A stretch of DNA of 64,000 nt from Blautia sp. An81 (GCF_002161285.1 NZ_NFHH01000002.1:62001-126000); one strand, 5' to 3'. Positions 18,022 through 26,835 are shown, counted from the stretch's first letter. The notes: a model not told the origin generated them from the letters alone. Translations and numbers: made by a program.

Positions 18022-18693
18022 TCAGGCATCAGAGGGAAGCGCATCCCCAGATGTCTTTGCGTTGAATTCCTGAATTGTCTTATTTAAAGAGAGCATCCTG
18101 GCATCCAGTTTTTCCACGATCTTTGAACATTCCTGGAGTTCCCGACTGATGTAATCAGGTGCATGGCCCTCAAATTTGTAATAAATTTTATGTTCCAGGC
18201 TGGCCCAGAAGTCCTGTGCTACTGTCCGGATCTGAATTTCTACCATAGTATCTACAAATCCTCCGGAAAGATAAATGGGAACAGATACCAGCATATGATA
18301 GCTCTGGTAGCCACTGTCCTTGGGATGCTTTATATAATCTTTCAGAGAAATGATCTTCAGATCCCCCTGCTTGGTGAGCATATCTGCAATCAGATAAATG
18401 TCCGAAGTAAAAGAACAGATTATACGGACTCCGGCAATGTCCCGGACATGTTTTACCATGTTTTTTACGTTGACTTCGTATCCATTCTTTTTCAGCTTTT
18501 TAACAATGCTTTCCGGTGTCTTGATCCTGGATTTAATATGTTCTATAGGAGTGTAATGGTGAACATGCTGGAATTCATCATTAAGTATTTCAATCTTGGT
18601 GTTGATCTCCTTTAAGGCGGCATTATAAAGGAACATAAGAGTTTCCCAGCTGTCTACATCCTCATAAAATTTCAGCGTTGAGAAGTTATCCAA
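18022..18693 (-). CDS. relQ: Small alarmone synthetase (RelA/SpoT domain, RelQ/YjbM type)
   Basis: 223-residue GTP pyrophosphokinase that makes (p)ppGpp from ATP and GTP/GDP; a cytoplasmic stress enzyme with no hydrolase domain. Synthetase motifs are VRDIAGVRIICSF, the GYQSYHMLV segment and EIQIRTVAQDFWASLEHKIYYK. The C-terminal helix resembles the RelQ tetramerisation helix. The start is TTG 18693, 10 nt after the perfect AAAGGAGGTG; an upstream TTG at 18717 would place the ribosome binding site inside the gene. Its promoter lies inside a terminator-like hairpin at 18716-18767. It stands alone on the minus strand after a PTS EIIC gene. Confidence 0.9.
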   Translation of the reverse strand: MDNFSTLKFYEDVDSWETLMFLYNAALKEINTKIEILNDEFQHVHHYTPIEHIKSRIKTPESIVKKLKKNGYEVNVKNMVKHVRDIAGVRIICSFTSDIYLIADMLTKQGDLKIISLKDYIKHPKDSGYQSYHMLVSVPIYLSGGFVDTMVEIQIRTVAQDFWASLEHKIYYKFEGHAPDYISRELQECSKIVEKLDARMLSLNKTIQEFNAKTSGDALPSDA

Positions 18694-18715
18694 TCCTGTT
18701 TCACCTCCTTTAGAC

Positions 18716-18761
18716 AAAAAAAGTCGCCGCTTTTATCAAGTATAGCAGAAAAGCGGCGAAG
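18716..18761 (-). terminator. Terminator after the EIIC gene, overlapping the relQ promoter
   Basis: On the minus strand TTCGCCGCTTTT pairs with AAAAGCGGCGA, followed by CTTTTTTTG. It ends the PTS EIIC transcript. The T-tract abuts the relQ ribosome binding site. Confidence 0.8.
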
Positions 18762-18767
18762 AGTCAA
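18739..18767 (-). promoter_or_regulatory. Sigma-A promoter of relQ, inside the terminator hairpin
   Basis: Minus-strand TTGACT (18767-18762), 17-nt spacer, TATACT (18744-18739). The -10 box is the loop of the terminator stem, so the hairpin surrounds the RNA polymerase site. Transcription should start near 18732. Confidence 0.75.
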
Positions 18768-18796
18768 AACTATAAACATTTATATGGAAGTGTTTG

Positions 18797-19855
18797 TCAC
18801 ATGTCCAACTTCATATGGCCTGGTTTTATCAGTCCCATTTTTCGCATTTTTTCGGAAATAATGAGAGAAAGGATGCCAGGCAGGAGAAAATGGAGAAGGA
18901 CGATTTTTATCAGTACAATTACAGGATCTTCTGACACAGTCATAGTCTGCCATGTCATAATCTGGCCCACAAAACCGGCAGTACCCATTCCGGAACCGGT
19001 GGCATTGTTGGTCATTCCTGCCAGCATGGTGCCTACAGGGCCCAGGATCCCACTGGAAATAATTGCAGGAAGCCAGATCAGTGGATGACGCATGATATTA
19101 GGAACCTGCAGCATAGAAGTGCCGATTCCCTGAGCCAGCAGTCCGGAAAGGCCGTTTTCTCTGTAGCTTGCAACAGCAAAGCCTACCATGTTGCAGCAGC
19201 AGCCGATAGTAGCGGCTCCGGCAGCCAGACCGGAGAGATTCAGAATAACTCCCAGGGCGGCAGAGCTGATGGGCAGAGTCAGGATCATTCCCATAAGCAC
19301 GGATACAACGATCCCCATAAGGAAAGGCTGCTGCTCTGTTCCCCAGTTGATCATGGCTCCCAGCTGAGTCATCAGCCGGCTGATAGGAGGACCTACTAAT
19401 ATTCCAACGAAAGCACCCCCCAATATACCTGCCAGGGGAGCCAGGATAATATCCAGTTTTGTTTTCCCGGCTATAAGCCTGGAAAGTTCAATGGCGACAT
19501 AGGCAGCAATAAAGGCTCCAAGAGGTTCTCCTGGGCCGGAAAGAAGAAGTGCCCCCTCTTCCGTAAAAACTGCTCCGGAAGAAATATTTCCGGCGAAGGC
19601 CCCTACCATACCTGCAGTAATGGCAGAGAGAACAACCAGAGGGCCTTCTTTAAAGCGGCAGGCCACTCCTGCACCAATTCCGGCACCGGTCATAGCAGCG
19701 GCAAATTTTCCGAACTGGTAGATAAGAGTTCCCCAGTTTCCTCCGATGAGATTGCCGATCTGCTGTATAATGGTGCCAATGATCAAAGTGGCAAAAAGGC
19801 CGTAGGCCATGCCGCTGAGTCCTTCAATGAAAATTCGGTTTAAAATTTTTTTCAC
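18797..19855 (-). CDS. PTS sugar transporter EIIC subunit (EIIC_2-type, stand-alone)
   Basis: 352-residue integral membrane protein with about ten hydrophobic segments rich in Gly and Ala (for example GAGIGAGVACRFKEGP, GILGGAFVGILVGPP). It matches the stand-alone EIIC family found in Firmicutes without fused EIIA or EIIB. No EIIA/EIIB gene is nearby, so the phosphoryl donor and substrate are unknown; some such proteins may work as carriers without PTS. Start is GTG 19855 after AGGAG. The gene follows the S1-domain gene by 14 bp and is followed by a terminator, so these two likely form an operon. Confidence 0.8.
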   Translation of the reverse strand: MKKILNRIFIEGLSGMAYGLFATLIIGTIIQQIGNLIGGNWGTLIYQFGKFAAAMTGAGIGAGVACRFKEGPLVVLSAITAGMVGAFAGNISSGAVFTEEGALLLSGPGEPLGAFIAAYVAIELSRLIAGKTKLDIILAPLAGILGGAFVGILVGPPISRLMTQLGAMINWGTEQQPFLMGIVVSVLMGMILTLPISSAALGVILNLSGLAAGAATIGCCCNMVGFAVASYRENGLSGLLAQGIGTSMLQVPNIMRHPLIWLPAIISSGILGPVGTMLAGMTNNATGSGMGTAGFVGQIMTWQTMTVSEDPVIVLIKIVLLHFLLPGILSLIISEKMRKMGLIKPGHMKLDM

Positions 19856-19869
19856 AGCGTGGTCTCCTG

Positions 19870-20577
19870 TCAGCCGTCGATCTTCAGGTTTTTCAGAAGA
19901 GAACCTAAGGAGGTGGAGATTTCTTCGCTCTTTGGCAGCTCAAAATCAGGCTCTTCTGTTTTTTCTTCCTGAGGTTCAGCTAAAGCTTTCATGCTCAGGC
20001 TGATTTTTCCATCTTCGTTTTTAATTACTTTTGCTTTCACAGGGTCTCCTACAGACAGAACAGCTTTGGGAGATTTGATCCGTTTTTCTGATATTTGAGA
20101 GATATGTACCAGTCCGGAAATGCCGTTGCCCAGGTCAATAAAAGCTCCGTAAGTCTGAAGGGACTCTACCGTACCTTCTACAATGGTTCCAACCTTAATG
20201 TTCTGGATTTTCTCAAGCTTTTCTGCCTGAGCTTTATCCCTCAGAACTTCTTTTGCAGAGAGGATAAGACGGTTTTCCTGCTCATCTACTTCTGTTACTC
20301 TTACAGTGAGGGTCTTCTTTAAGTAATCTTCTGGATTTTCTACATAATGAAGGGCGAGCTGGGATACGGGGATAAAAGCCCGGATTCCTTCTACATAGGC
20401 AATAACTCCGCCCTTTACGATACCTTCTACGGTAACTTCAAAATCAGTTTTATCTTCCTGCATCTGGGCCAGCTTGTCCCAGATCAGCATATCATCATCC
20501 CGGAAATTAGAAAAAGATGCGTTGATCTCATTCATATAATCATCCATGGTTTCCTGTTTCTTAGTTTCTTCTGACAT
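19870..20577 (-). CDS. S1 RNA-binding domain protein (ribosomal protein S1-like)
   Basis: 235-residue cytoplasmic RNA-binding protein with two S1 domains: about 28-95 (VEGIVKGGVIAYVEGIRAFIP) and about 113-185 (VGTIVEGTVESLQTYGAFID, GLVHISQIS). True S1 of proteobacteria has six domains; clostridial genomes often carry such short versions, which may help translation initiation or RNA turnover. The C-terminal ~45 residues are acidic and low-complexity. ATG 20577 follows AAGGAGGAG. First gene of a minus-strand pair with PTS EIIC. Its upstream region is packed with hairpin repeats. Confidence 0.88.
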   Translation of the reverse strand: MSEETKKQETMDDYMNEINASFSNFRDDDMLIWDKLAQMQEDKTDFEVTVEGIVKGGVIAYVEGIRAFIPVSQLALHYVENPEDYLKKTLTVRVTEVDEQENRLILSAKEVLRDKAQAEKLEKIQNIKVGTIVEGTVESLQTYGAFIDLGNGISGLVHISQISEKRIKSPKAVLSVGDPVKAKVIKNEDGKISLSMKALAEPQEEKTEEPDFELPKSEEISTSLGSLLKNLKIDG

Positions 20578-20607
20578 ATGTTGCTCCTCCTTAAATTACT
20601 GCTTTAT

Positions 20608-20964
20608 AAATTCAGGCATATTCATGCAAGCATGAAATGCCTGAACCTGGGAAATGATATCCCCCCTGAATTGCTCCGCCCTGCAGGCTCCCGCAATTCA
20701 GAAAACATTCGCATTCCAACCTATCGGTTTCCATGCTCATGTTTTAGGCGGGTTCCAACCTCAGGCTTTATTCTGCAAGCAGATAAAGCCTGACCTTTGA
20801 AATTTAATGATACTACCTGAATTGCTCCGCCCTGCAGGCTCCCGCAATTCAGAAAAACATTCGCATTCCAACCTGCCGGTTTCCATGCTCATGTTTTGAC
20901 GGGGCTCAAATTCAGGCATATTCATGCAAGCATGAAATGCCTGAGCTTTCGCCCCTAGTATCAT
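20608..20964. repeat. Composite of nested hairpin repeats upstream of pyrophosphatase gene
   Basis: Three hairpin types recur. Type A (TTCAGGCATATTCATGC...GCATGAAATGCCTGA) at 20611-20645 and 20911-20945, with a variant at 20761-20793 in which both arms changed together (TCAGGCTTTAT/ATAAAGCCTGA). Type B (CTGAATTGC...GCAATTCAG) at 20666-20701 and 20817-20852, with identical loops. Type C (AAAACATTCGCAT...ATGCTCATGTTTT) at 20702-20745 and 20854-20897. ATGATACTA (20807) and TAGTATCAT (20956) enclose the second B-C-A set. No coding frame is credible. The region lies between divergent S1 and pyrophosphatase genes. Confidence 0.85.
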
Positions 20965-20971
20965 AACATAA

Positions 20972-21000
20972 TTGCCAGGAAATTAGAAGTGTGATAGTAT
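20972..21000 (+). promoter_or_regulatory. Sigma-A promoter of the pyrophosphatase operon
   Basis: TTGCCA, 17-nt spacer, TAGTAT, about 43 bp before the ATG, just downstream of the hairpin repeats. Confidence 0.6.
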
Positions 21001-21042
21001 AAAAAAAGAAGTGAAAATCTATGGTCGGAAAGGAATTTAGGA

Positions 21043-22701
21043 ATGGCAAAGCAGAGAAAAATATATATTATCGGACATAAGAATCCGGATACGGATTCTA
21101 TTTGTTCTGCTATCGCTTATGCGGATCTGAAGAACCGTTTGAATAAGGGAAATAAGTATGCAGCCAAGAGAGCGGGCCAGATAAATGAGGAGACAGAGTA
21201 TGTGCTGAAAAGGTTTGGCGTGGAAGCGCCGGGGTATCTGTCTGATGTGGGAACTCAGGTGAAGGATATGGAGATCCGGGAGACTCCGGGAGTGGACAGC
21301 GGAATTTCCATAAAGGATGCCTGGGCCATCATGAAGCAGACCAGCGCAGTTACTTTGCCTATTACTAAGGAAGACGGGAAGCTGGAGGGACTGATCACTA
21401 CTGGTGATATAGCAAAATCCTACATGGATGCCCATGATAATTATTTCTTGTCTAATGCCAGAACCCAGTTCAGGAGTATAGCCAATACGGTGGAGGGAAC
21501 AGTTGTTACAGGAAATCCTCATGGATATTTTGTCAGAGGAAAGGTAGTCATCGGTGCCGCTCATCCGGATAAACTGGGGGAATTTCTGGAGGAAGATGAT
21601 CTGGTAATACTTGGAGACCGGCATGAGGACCATCTCTGCGCCATAGAGCAGAATGTAAGCTGTATCATTGTCTGCAATCATACGGAAGTGACTCAGGATA
21701 TCCGGGAGGCGGCAGAGAAGAATCAGTGCGTGATCATACAGTCTGCTCTGGATACTTTCAGTGTGGCAAGACTGATCAATCAGAGTATTCCTGTAAAGCA
21801 CATTATGAAAAAGGATAATCTGATTACTTTCCAGACAGATGACTATACAGATAACATAAAAGATATCATGGTTAAGAACCGCCACAGAGCTTTCCCTGTA
21901 GTAAATAAACACGGAAAGTATATTGGTACGGTGTCCAGGAGAAATCTTCTTGGAATGAAGAAGAAACAGCTGATACTGGTAGACCATAATGAAAAGACCC
22001 AGGCGGTGGACAATATTGATTCTGCGGAAATTCTGGAGATCATAGACCATCACAGACTGGGCTCTCTGGAGACACTTCAGCCCATCGTGTTCCGCAACCA
22101 GCCTGTAGGGTGTACGGCAACCATACTCTATCAAATGTATGCGGAAAAAGCTTTGGAAATTGATCCCAAGATCGCGGGACTTCTCTGCGCAGCGATCATT
22201 TCAGATACGCTGATGTTCCGTTCTCCTACCTGCACATTATCAGACAAGATGGCGGCAGGGGCCCTGGCCTTAATTGCAGGAATTAATATAGAAGAGTTTG
22301 CAAAGGAAATGTTTACTGCAGGCAGCAATCTGAAAGGAAAGACCATAGAGGTTATTTTTTATCAGGATTTCAAGCGTTTTACTTCGGATAAGGTGAACTT
22401 TGGAGTGGGACAGATAAGTTCCATGAATGCAGAGGAGCTGAAAGACCTGAAGAAGAGACTTCTTCCTATGATGAAACATGAATGTGGAAAGAATGGCATT
22501 TCCATGGTGTTTTTTATGCTTACAAATATTTTGGAAGAATCATCAGAAATTATCTGTTATGGAGATGGCAGCGGAAAACTGGTAGAAGACTCTTTTGAGG
22601 TACAGGAAAAGGAAGGAGGATATCTGCTTCCTGGAGTGGTTTCCAGGAAAAAACAGCTGATTCCGGCCTTTATTGGAACCCTGCAGCAGAATAACAGCTG
22701 A
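21043..22701 (+). CDS. Manganese-dependent inorganic pyrophosphatase with CBS and DRTGG domains
   Basis: 552-residue family II pyrophosphatase that splits PPi to phosphate in the cytoplasm. The DHH metal site is split: GHKNPDTDSI near residue 10, then VDHNEKTQAVDNIDSAEILE and IIDHH after the insert; the C-terminal DHHA2 domain follows. Between them lie CBS domains (ITTGDI..., MVKNRHRAFPVVNKHGKY) around a DRTGG domain, an arrangement known from Clostridium and Moorella enzymes that are regulated by adenine nucleotides. ATG 21043 follows AGGAATTTAGGA. It leads a run with a flavin reductase and shikimate kinase. Confidence 0.9.
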   Translation: MAKQRKIYIIGHKNPDTDSICSAIAYADLKNRLNKGNKYAAKRAGQINEETEYVLKRFGVEAPGYLSDVGTQVKDMEIRETPGVDSGISIKDAWAIMKQTSAVTLPITKEDGKLEGLITTGDIAKSYMDAHDNYFLSNARTQFRSIANTVEGTVVTGNPHGYFVRGKVVIGAAHPDKLGEFLEEDDLVILGDRHEDHLCAIEQNVSCIIVCNHTEVTQDIREAAEKNQCVIIQSALDTFSVARLINQSIPVKHIMKKDNLITFQTDDYTDNIKDIMVKNRHRAFPVVNKHGKYIGTVSRRNLLGMKKKQLILVDHNEKTQAVDNIDSAEILEIIDHHRLGSLETLQPIVFRNQPVGCTATILYQMYAEKALEIDPKIAGLLCAAIISDTLMFRSPTCTLSDKMAAGALALIAGINIEEFAKEMFTAGSNLKGKTIEVIFYQDFKRFTSDKVNFGVGQISSMNAEELKDLKKRLLPMMKHECGKNGISMVFFMLTNILEESSEIICYGDGSGKLVEDSFEVQEKEGGYLLPGVVSRKKQLIPAFIGTLQQNNS

Positions 22702-22715
22702 GAGGAGAAGACAGA

Positions 22716-23300
22716 ATGAGCAAAATAGAATGGAAGCCTGGGAACATGCTCTACCCTCTGCCGGTGGTAATGGTTACGGCAGCAGACGATGAGGGCCATG
22801 ATAACATTATTACGGTAGCCTGGGCCGGTACGGTGTGCACCAATCCTCCCATGGTATCTATTTCCATAAGACCAGAGCGCCATACCTGGAAGATGATCCG
22901 GGATACGGGAGAATTTGTCATAAATCTCACCACAGAAAAGCTGGCTTATGCCACAGACTACTGCGGAGTAAAATCGGGAAGAGATGTGGACAAATTTCTG
23001 GAGACAGGACTGACCAGAGAGGCTGCAGCCCATGTAGGAGCGCCTATGATAAAAGAGTCACCTGTATCTATAGAGTGCAGAGTCCGTGAAGGGAAAGACT
23101 ACGGAAGCCATTGGGTTTTTACTGCAGATGTACTGGCTGTCCATGTGGACAAAGACTATATGGACGAAAAAGGAAAGTTTGACCTGGCGGCAGCCCGTCC
23201 TATTGTATATTCCCACGGGGAATATTATGGATTGGGAAAACAGCTGGGAACCTTTGGATACAGCATTAAAAAAAGGAGAAAGAAAAAACAGAAAAAATGA
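22716..23300 (+). CDS. Flavin reductase-like FMN-binding split-barrel protein
   Basis: 194-residue protein of the flavin reductase family, which bind FMN in a split beta-barrel and reduce flavin with NAD(P)H or serve as flavoproteins of unknown substrate. Family signs are NIITVAWAGTVCTNPPMVSISIRP near the N-terminus and ETGLT..., HVGAPMIKESPVSIECRV in the middle. The C-terminus is unusually basic (KKRRKKKQKK), partly because the reading frame overlaps the ribosome binding site of the next gene. It follows the pyrophosphatase gene by 14 bp with GAGAGGAGA before ATG 22716, and overlaps the shikimate kinase gene by 4 bp. Confidence 0.85.
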   Translation: MSKIEWKPGNMLYPLPVVMVTAADDEGHDNIITVAWAGTVCTNPPMVSISIRPERHTWKMIRDTGEFVINLTTEKLAYATDYCGVKSGRDVDKFLETGLTREAAAHVGAPMIKESPVSIECRVREGKDYGSHWVFTADVLAVHVDKDYMDEKGKFDLAAARPIVYSHGEYYGLGKQLGTFGYSIKKRRKKKQKK

Positions 23301-23794
23301 AAGATAACATAGTACTGATAGGTATGCCCGGCTCAGGAAAAAGCACAGTGGGAGTGATTCTGGCCAAAGTGCTGGGATATTCCTTTATTGATTCAGACTT
23401 ACTGATACAGAAGGCAGAAAAAAAATTGCTGAAAGAAATTATCGCCAGGGAAGGCCAGGAGGGATTCCTGAAAATTGAAAACAGGGTAAATGCTTCTATT
23501 GAAACAGAAAAGTCGGTAATTGCCACAGGGGGGAGCGTGGTTTACTGCCAGGAGGCTATGGAGCATCTGAAAGAAATCGGTACGGTCATCTATCTGCAGC
23601 TGGATTATCCAATACTGCGGAGGAGACTGGGAAACCTTATAGGAAGAGGTGTGGTCCTGAAAGAAGGACAGACACTGAAAGATTTATACGAGGAGAGGGT
23701 TCCTCTTTATGAAAAATACGCAGATTACATTATTGATGAGAAAAAAACAAATGCAGAGGGAACTTTGCAGAAAATATTGGAAATCCTGAATTGA
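23297..23794 (+). CDS. aroK: Shikimate kinase
   Basis: 165-residue kinase that phosphorylates shikimate in the path to aromatic amino acids. The P-loop GMPGSGKST is at residues 8-16, the shikimate-binding Asp-Ser-Asp pattern appears as IDSDLLIQ (near 31), and IATGGSVV (near 77) is the glycine-rich substrate loop; an arginine of the lid is in LIGRGVVLK. Its ATG overlaps the end of the flavin reductase gene by 4 bp (ATGA), which implies translational coupling. It ends about 265 bp before murA. Other aro genes are not in the window. Confidence 0.92.
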   Translation: MKDNIVLIGMPGSGKSTVGVILAKVLGYSFIDSDLLIQKAEKKLLKEIIAREGQEGFLKIENRVNASIETEKSVIATGGSVVYCQEAMEHLKEIGTVIYLQLDYPILRRRLGNLIGRGVVLKEGQTLKDLYEERVPLYEKYADYIIDEKKTNAEGTLQKILEILN

Positions 23795-23856
23795 TTACAG
23801 AAAGAAGCTGGATACTGACAGGAAAAGCGGAACGTTAAAATGTTAATTTTTATTTA

Positions 23857-23940
23857 CAAAAGCGTTTATCTGTTATAATATTATGGTTAAGTCATAAAAT
23901 GATACCAAGGGTCCAAAATGCGAAACAATCCGTGGTATCA
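23857..23940 (+). promoter_or_regulatory. Possible murA promoter and leader hairpin
   Basis: A perfect TATAAT at 23874-23879 has weak -35 candidates (ATTTAC at 16-nt spacing). It is followed by TGATACCA (23900-23907) pairing with TGGTATCA (23933-23940) in the leader. A second small hairpin, GCTTGT/ACAAGC with GTTTT, lies at about 23999-24023. A leader attenuator is possible but I recognise no known riboswitch. Confidence 0.4.
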
Positions 23941-24060
23941 TCACGATAAGATAAGTAATTATGGGTAGATTGTATTACAAGGGGAATTGGAGTATAAGAG
24001 CTTGTTTTTAGGACAAGCGTTTTAATATAGACGGCATAAGCCAAAATAAGAGGTGTGTAT

Positions 24061-25353
24061 ATGGAACAGTATATTATCAAAGGCGGTAATCCTTTAGTGG
24101 GAGAAGTCGAAATAGGTGGTGCGAAAAATGCGGCCCTTGCTATTCTGGCGGCAGCGATCATGACAGACGAGGTTGTGCATATTGAGAATCTGCCGGATGT
24201 GCGGGATATTAATGTACTGCTGGAGGCTATCAGAGAAATCGGAGCTACAGTAGAGCGCATCAGTCCTACAGAGGTAAAGATTGTAGGCGCTACCATCGGC
24301 AATATTACTGTTGAGTATGAATATATCAAAAAGATCCGGGCATCCTATTATCTGCTGGGAGCCCTTCTGGGAAAATATAAAAATGCAGAGGTTCCTCTTC
24401 CGGGAGGATGTAATATCGGCAGCCGTCCTATTGACCAGCATCTGAAAGGATTCCGGGCTTTAGGGGCATCTGTGGATATTATTCATGGCGCTGTAGTAGC
24501 AAAGGCAGAAGAGCTGAAAGGAAAACATATTTTCCTGGACATGGTTTCTGTAGGCGCGACGATCAATATTATGATGGCTGCAGCCATGGCAAACGGCAAT
24601 ACGACTATTGAAAATGCGGCAAAGGAACCCCATGTAGTAGATGTTGCTAACTTTTTGAACAGCATGGGCGCTAATATTAAAGGTGCTGGTACAGACGTGA
24701 TCCGTATCAGAGGAGTGGAAAAACTTCACGGCACCAGTTATTCTATTATTCCAGATCAGATTGAGGCAGGCACATTTATGTGTGCCGCAGCAGCTACCAT
24801 GGGAGATGTAATGGTGAAAAACGTTATACCTAAGCATCTGGAGGCAACTACCGCCAAGCTTGAGGAAATCGGATGTCAGGTAGAAGAGTTTGACGATGCT
24901 GTCCGGGTAGTTGCCAATAAACGTCTGAAGAGAACCAATGTAAAAACTATGCCATATCCGGGATATCCTACGGATATGCAGCCCCAGTTTGCAGTAGCTT
25001 TGACGCTGGCAGAGGGGACAAGTATTATTACAGAGAGTATTTTTGAAAATCGTTTTAAATATGTGGACGAGCTTGCCAGAATGGGTGCAGACATTAAGGT
25101 TGAGGGAAATACGGCAATTGTCAACGGTGTTTCCAAACTCACAGGGGCCCAGGTAAGCGCTCCCGATCTTCGGGCTGGGGCGGCTCTGGTAATCGCAGGT
25201 CTGGCGGCAGAAGGAATTACCATAGTAGATGATATTGTATATATCCAGAGAGGATATGAACGTTTTGAGGAAAAACTGAGAAGTCTCGGCGCGGAGATTG
25301 AAAGAGTTTCCAGCGAAAAAGAGATTAAGAAATTCCAATTTCGTGTTGGCTAG
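24061..25353 (+). CDS. murA: UDP-N-acetylglucosamine 1-carboxyvinyltransferase
   Basis: 430-residue MurA/MurZ that transfers enolpyruvyl from PEP to UDP-GlcNAc, the first committed step of peptidoglycan synthesis, in the cytoplasm. N-terminal GGAKNAALAILAAAI and the loop PGGCNIGSRPIDQHLKGF are clear; the Cys in GGC is the residue that fosfomycin alkylates, so no built-in resistance by Cys-to-Asp exchange is expected. NFLNSMGANIKGAGTD and YPGYPTDMQPQF are further signatures. ATG 24061 follows AAGAGGTG; the GTG two codons upstream is less likely. Monocistronic by spacing. Confidence 0.95.
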   Translation: MEQYIIKGGNPLVGEVEIGGAKNAALAILAAAIMTDEVVHIENLPDVRDINVLLEAIREIGATVERISPTEVKIVGATIGNITVEYEYIKKIRASYYLLGALLGKYKNAEVPLPGGCNIGSRPIDQHLKGFRALGASVDIIHGAVVAKAEELKGKHIFLDMVSVGATINIMMAAAMANGNTTIENAAKEPHVVDVANFLNSMGANIKGAGTDVIRIRGVEKLHGTSYSIIPDQIEAGTFMCAAAATMGDVMVKNVIPKHLEATTAKLEEIGCQVEEFDDAVRVVANKRLKRTNVKTMPYPGYPTDMQPQFAVALTLAEGTSIITESIFENRFKYVDELARMGADIKVEGNTAIVNGVSKLTGAQVSAPDLRAGAALVIAGLAAEGITIVDDIVYIQRGYERFEEKLRSLGAEIERVSSEKEIKKFQFRVG

Positions 25354-25363
25354 AAAATAGTAC

Positions 25364-25392
25364 TTGACGAAGTAAGAAAAAAGCGTTAATGT
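25364..25392 (+). promoter_or_regulatory. Sigma-A promoter of the metK leader
   Basis: TTGACG, 17-nt spacer, TAATGT, directly after murA and 33 bp before the SAM riboswitch P1 helix. Confidence 0.65.
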
Positions 25393-25424
25393 ATTATTCG
25401 AAAATTGAATACAGGATATTTTTT

Positions 25425-25524
25425 CTCTTATTCAGAGTGATGGAGTTACATAGGAACTGTGAAGTCACGGCAACCCCGCTTTGCGGAAGGTGCCAACCTG
25501 AGCGAATTAATCGAACAATAAGAG
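25425..25524 (+). promoter_or_regulatory. SAM-I (S-box) riboswitch controlling metK
   Basis: CTCTTATT (25425-25432) and AATAAGAG (25517-25524) form an 8-bp P1. Inside are the S-box hallmarks CAGAG, GGAG, GAAGTCACGGCAACC, a CCGC-TTT-GCGG stem and GGTGCCAACCTG. It resembles class I SAM aptamers, with GTCAC in place of the usual ACCC before GGCAAC. It is followed by a hairpin terminator and metK, the enzyme that makes its ligand, so high SAM should turn expression off. Confidence 0.8.
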
Positions 25525-25545
25525 GATTCATATTGTATCATATGT

Positions 25546-25569
25546 GGGTCCGCTTGTGCGGGCCCTTTC
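25546..25569 (+). terminator. Riboswitch terminator before metK
   Basis: GGGTCCGC (25546-25553), loop TTGT, GCGGGCCC (25558-25565), then TTTCC. It would act as the expression platform of the SAM riboswitch. The T-tract is short. Confidence 0.65.
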
Positions 25570-25629
25570 CTATGCAGAAAAAACATCCGAATACCTGAAT
25601 GGGTGAAAGACAAATGAAAGGGGAATATT

Positions 25630-26823
25630 ATGGAAAAAAGATTATTTACATCTGAATCTGTTACTGAAGGCCATCCAGATAAAATGTGCGATGCCATTTC
25701 TGACGCCATTTTAGACGCTCTTATGGAAAAAGATCCTATGAGCCGTGTGGCCTGCGAGACAGCTACTACCACAGGAATGGTTATGGTCATGGGAGAAATC
25801 ACCACCAAGGCCTATGTGGACATCCCTAAGATCGTCCGGGATACAGTACGAGAGATCGGTTACACAAGAGCAAAATACGGATTTGATGCAGATACCTGCG
25901 GCGTGATCACTACCATCGACGAGCAGTCTGCAGATATTGCCCTGGGCGTGGACAAGGCGCTGGAAGCCAAGGAGCATAAAATGTCTGAAGAAGAGCTGGA
26001 TGCCATTGGTGCCGGAGATCAGGGGATGATGTTTGGATTTGCTACAGATGAGACAGAAGAATATATGCCTTATCCCATTGCTCTGGCTCATAAGCTGGCA
26101 AGACAGCTGACAAAAGTCCGGAAAGACGGCACTCTGACCTATTTAAGACCTGATGGAAAGACTCAGGTAACAGTAGAATATGACGAAAATGACCATCCCG
26201 TGCGTCTGGATGCAGTGGTCCTTTCTACACAGCATGATCCGGAAGTGACACAGGAACAGATTCATGAAGATATTAAGAAATATGTTTTTGATCCTATTCT
26301 TCCAAAGGAGATGGTAGATGAAAAAACTAAGTTCTTTATTAATCCTACAGGACGCTTTGTTATTGGCGGCCCTCACGGAGACAGCGGTCTCACCGGACGT
26401 AAAATTATCGTAGATACTTACGGTGGATATGCCCGCCACGGCGGCGGAGCTTTCTCCGGAAAAGACTGCACAAAGGTAGACCGTTCCGCAGCTTACGCAG
26501 CCCGCTATGTTGCAAAGAACCTGGTAGCAGCAGGCCTGGCAAGGAAATGCGAAATCCAGCTGTCCTATGCTATCGGCGTTGCTCATCCCACTTCTGTTAT
26601 GGTGGATACCTTCGGTACAGGAAAACTTTCTGATAACCGTCTGGTAGAGATCATCCGTGAAAACTTTGACCTGAGACCAGCAGGAATCATCAAGATGCTG
26701 GATCTGCGCCGTCCTATCTACAAACAGACAGCTGCTTACGGACATTTCGGAAGAAACGATCTGGACCTGCCATGGGAGAGACTGGATAAAGTAGAAGCTA
26801 TGAAAGCTTATCTGGAAAAATAA
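25630..26823 (+). CDS. metK: S-adenosylmethionine synthetase
   Basis: 397-residue methionine adenosyltransferase that joins methionine and ATP to make SAM. Conserved motifs: [17 protein letters not shown] near residue 15, [12 protein letters not shown] near 119, and [20 protein letters not shown] near 270, which includes the P-loop-like segment and catalytic lysine. ATG 25630 follows AAAGGGG. Controlled by the SAM riboswitch at 25425. Its 3' end carries a terminator that has been split by a palindromic TTAA element. Confidence 0.97.
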   Translation: MEKRLFTSESVTEGHPDKMCDAISDAILDALMEKDPMSRVACETATTTGMVMVMGEITTKAYVDIPKIVRDTVREIGYTRAKYGFDADTCGVITTIDEQSADIALGVDKALEAKEHKMSEEELDAIGAGDQGMMFGFATDETEEYMPYPIALAHKLARQLTKVRKDGTLTYLRPDGKTQVTVEYDENDHPVRLDAVVLSTQHDPEVTQEQIHEDIKKYVFDPILPKEMVDEKTKFFINPTGRFVIGGPHGDSGLTGRKIIVDTYGGYARHGGGAFSGKDCTKVDRSAAYAARYVAKNLVAAGLARKCEIQLSYAIGVAHPTSVMVDTFGTGKLSDNRLVEIIRENFDLRPAGIIKMLDLRRPIYKQTAAYGHFGRNDLDLPWERLDKVEAMKAYLEK

Positions 26824-26835
26824 AAACTGAAAAAT

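Noticed and set aside
21037-22134. 365-residue antisense open frame opposite the pyrophosphatase gene
   Set aside because: Complement of a strongly conserved coding gene; no ribosome site, no family resemblance. Similar long antisense frames at 8891-9808, 24460-25338, 29504-30316, 36124-37098 and 39492-40406 were dropped for the same reason.
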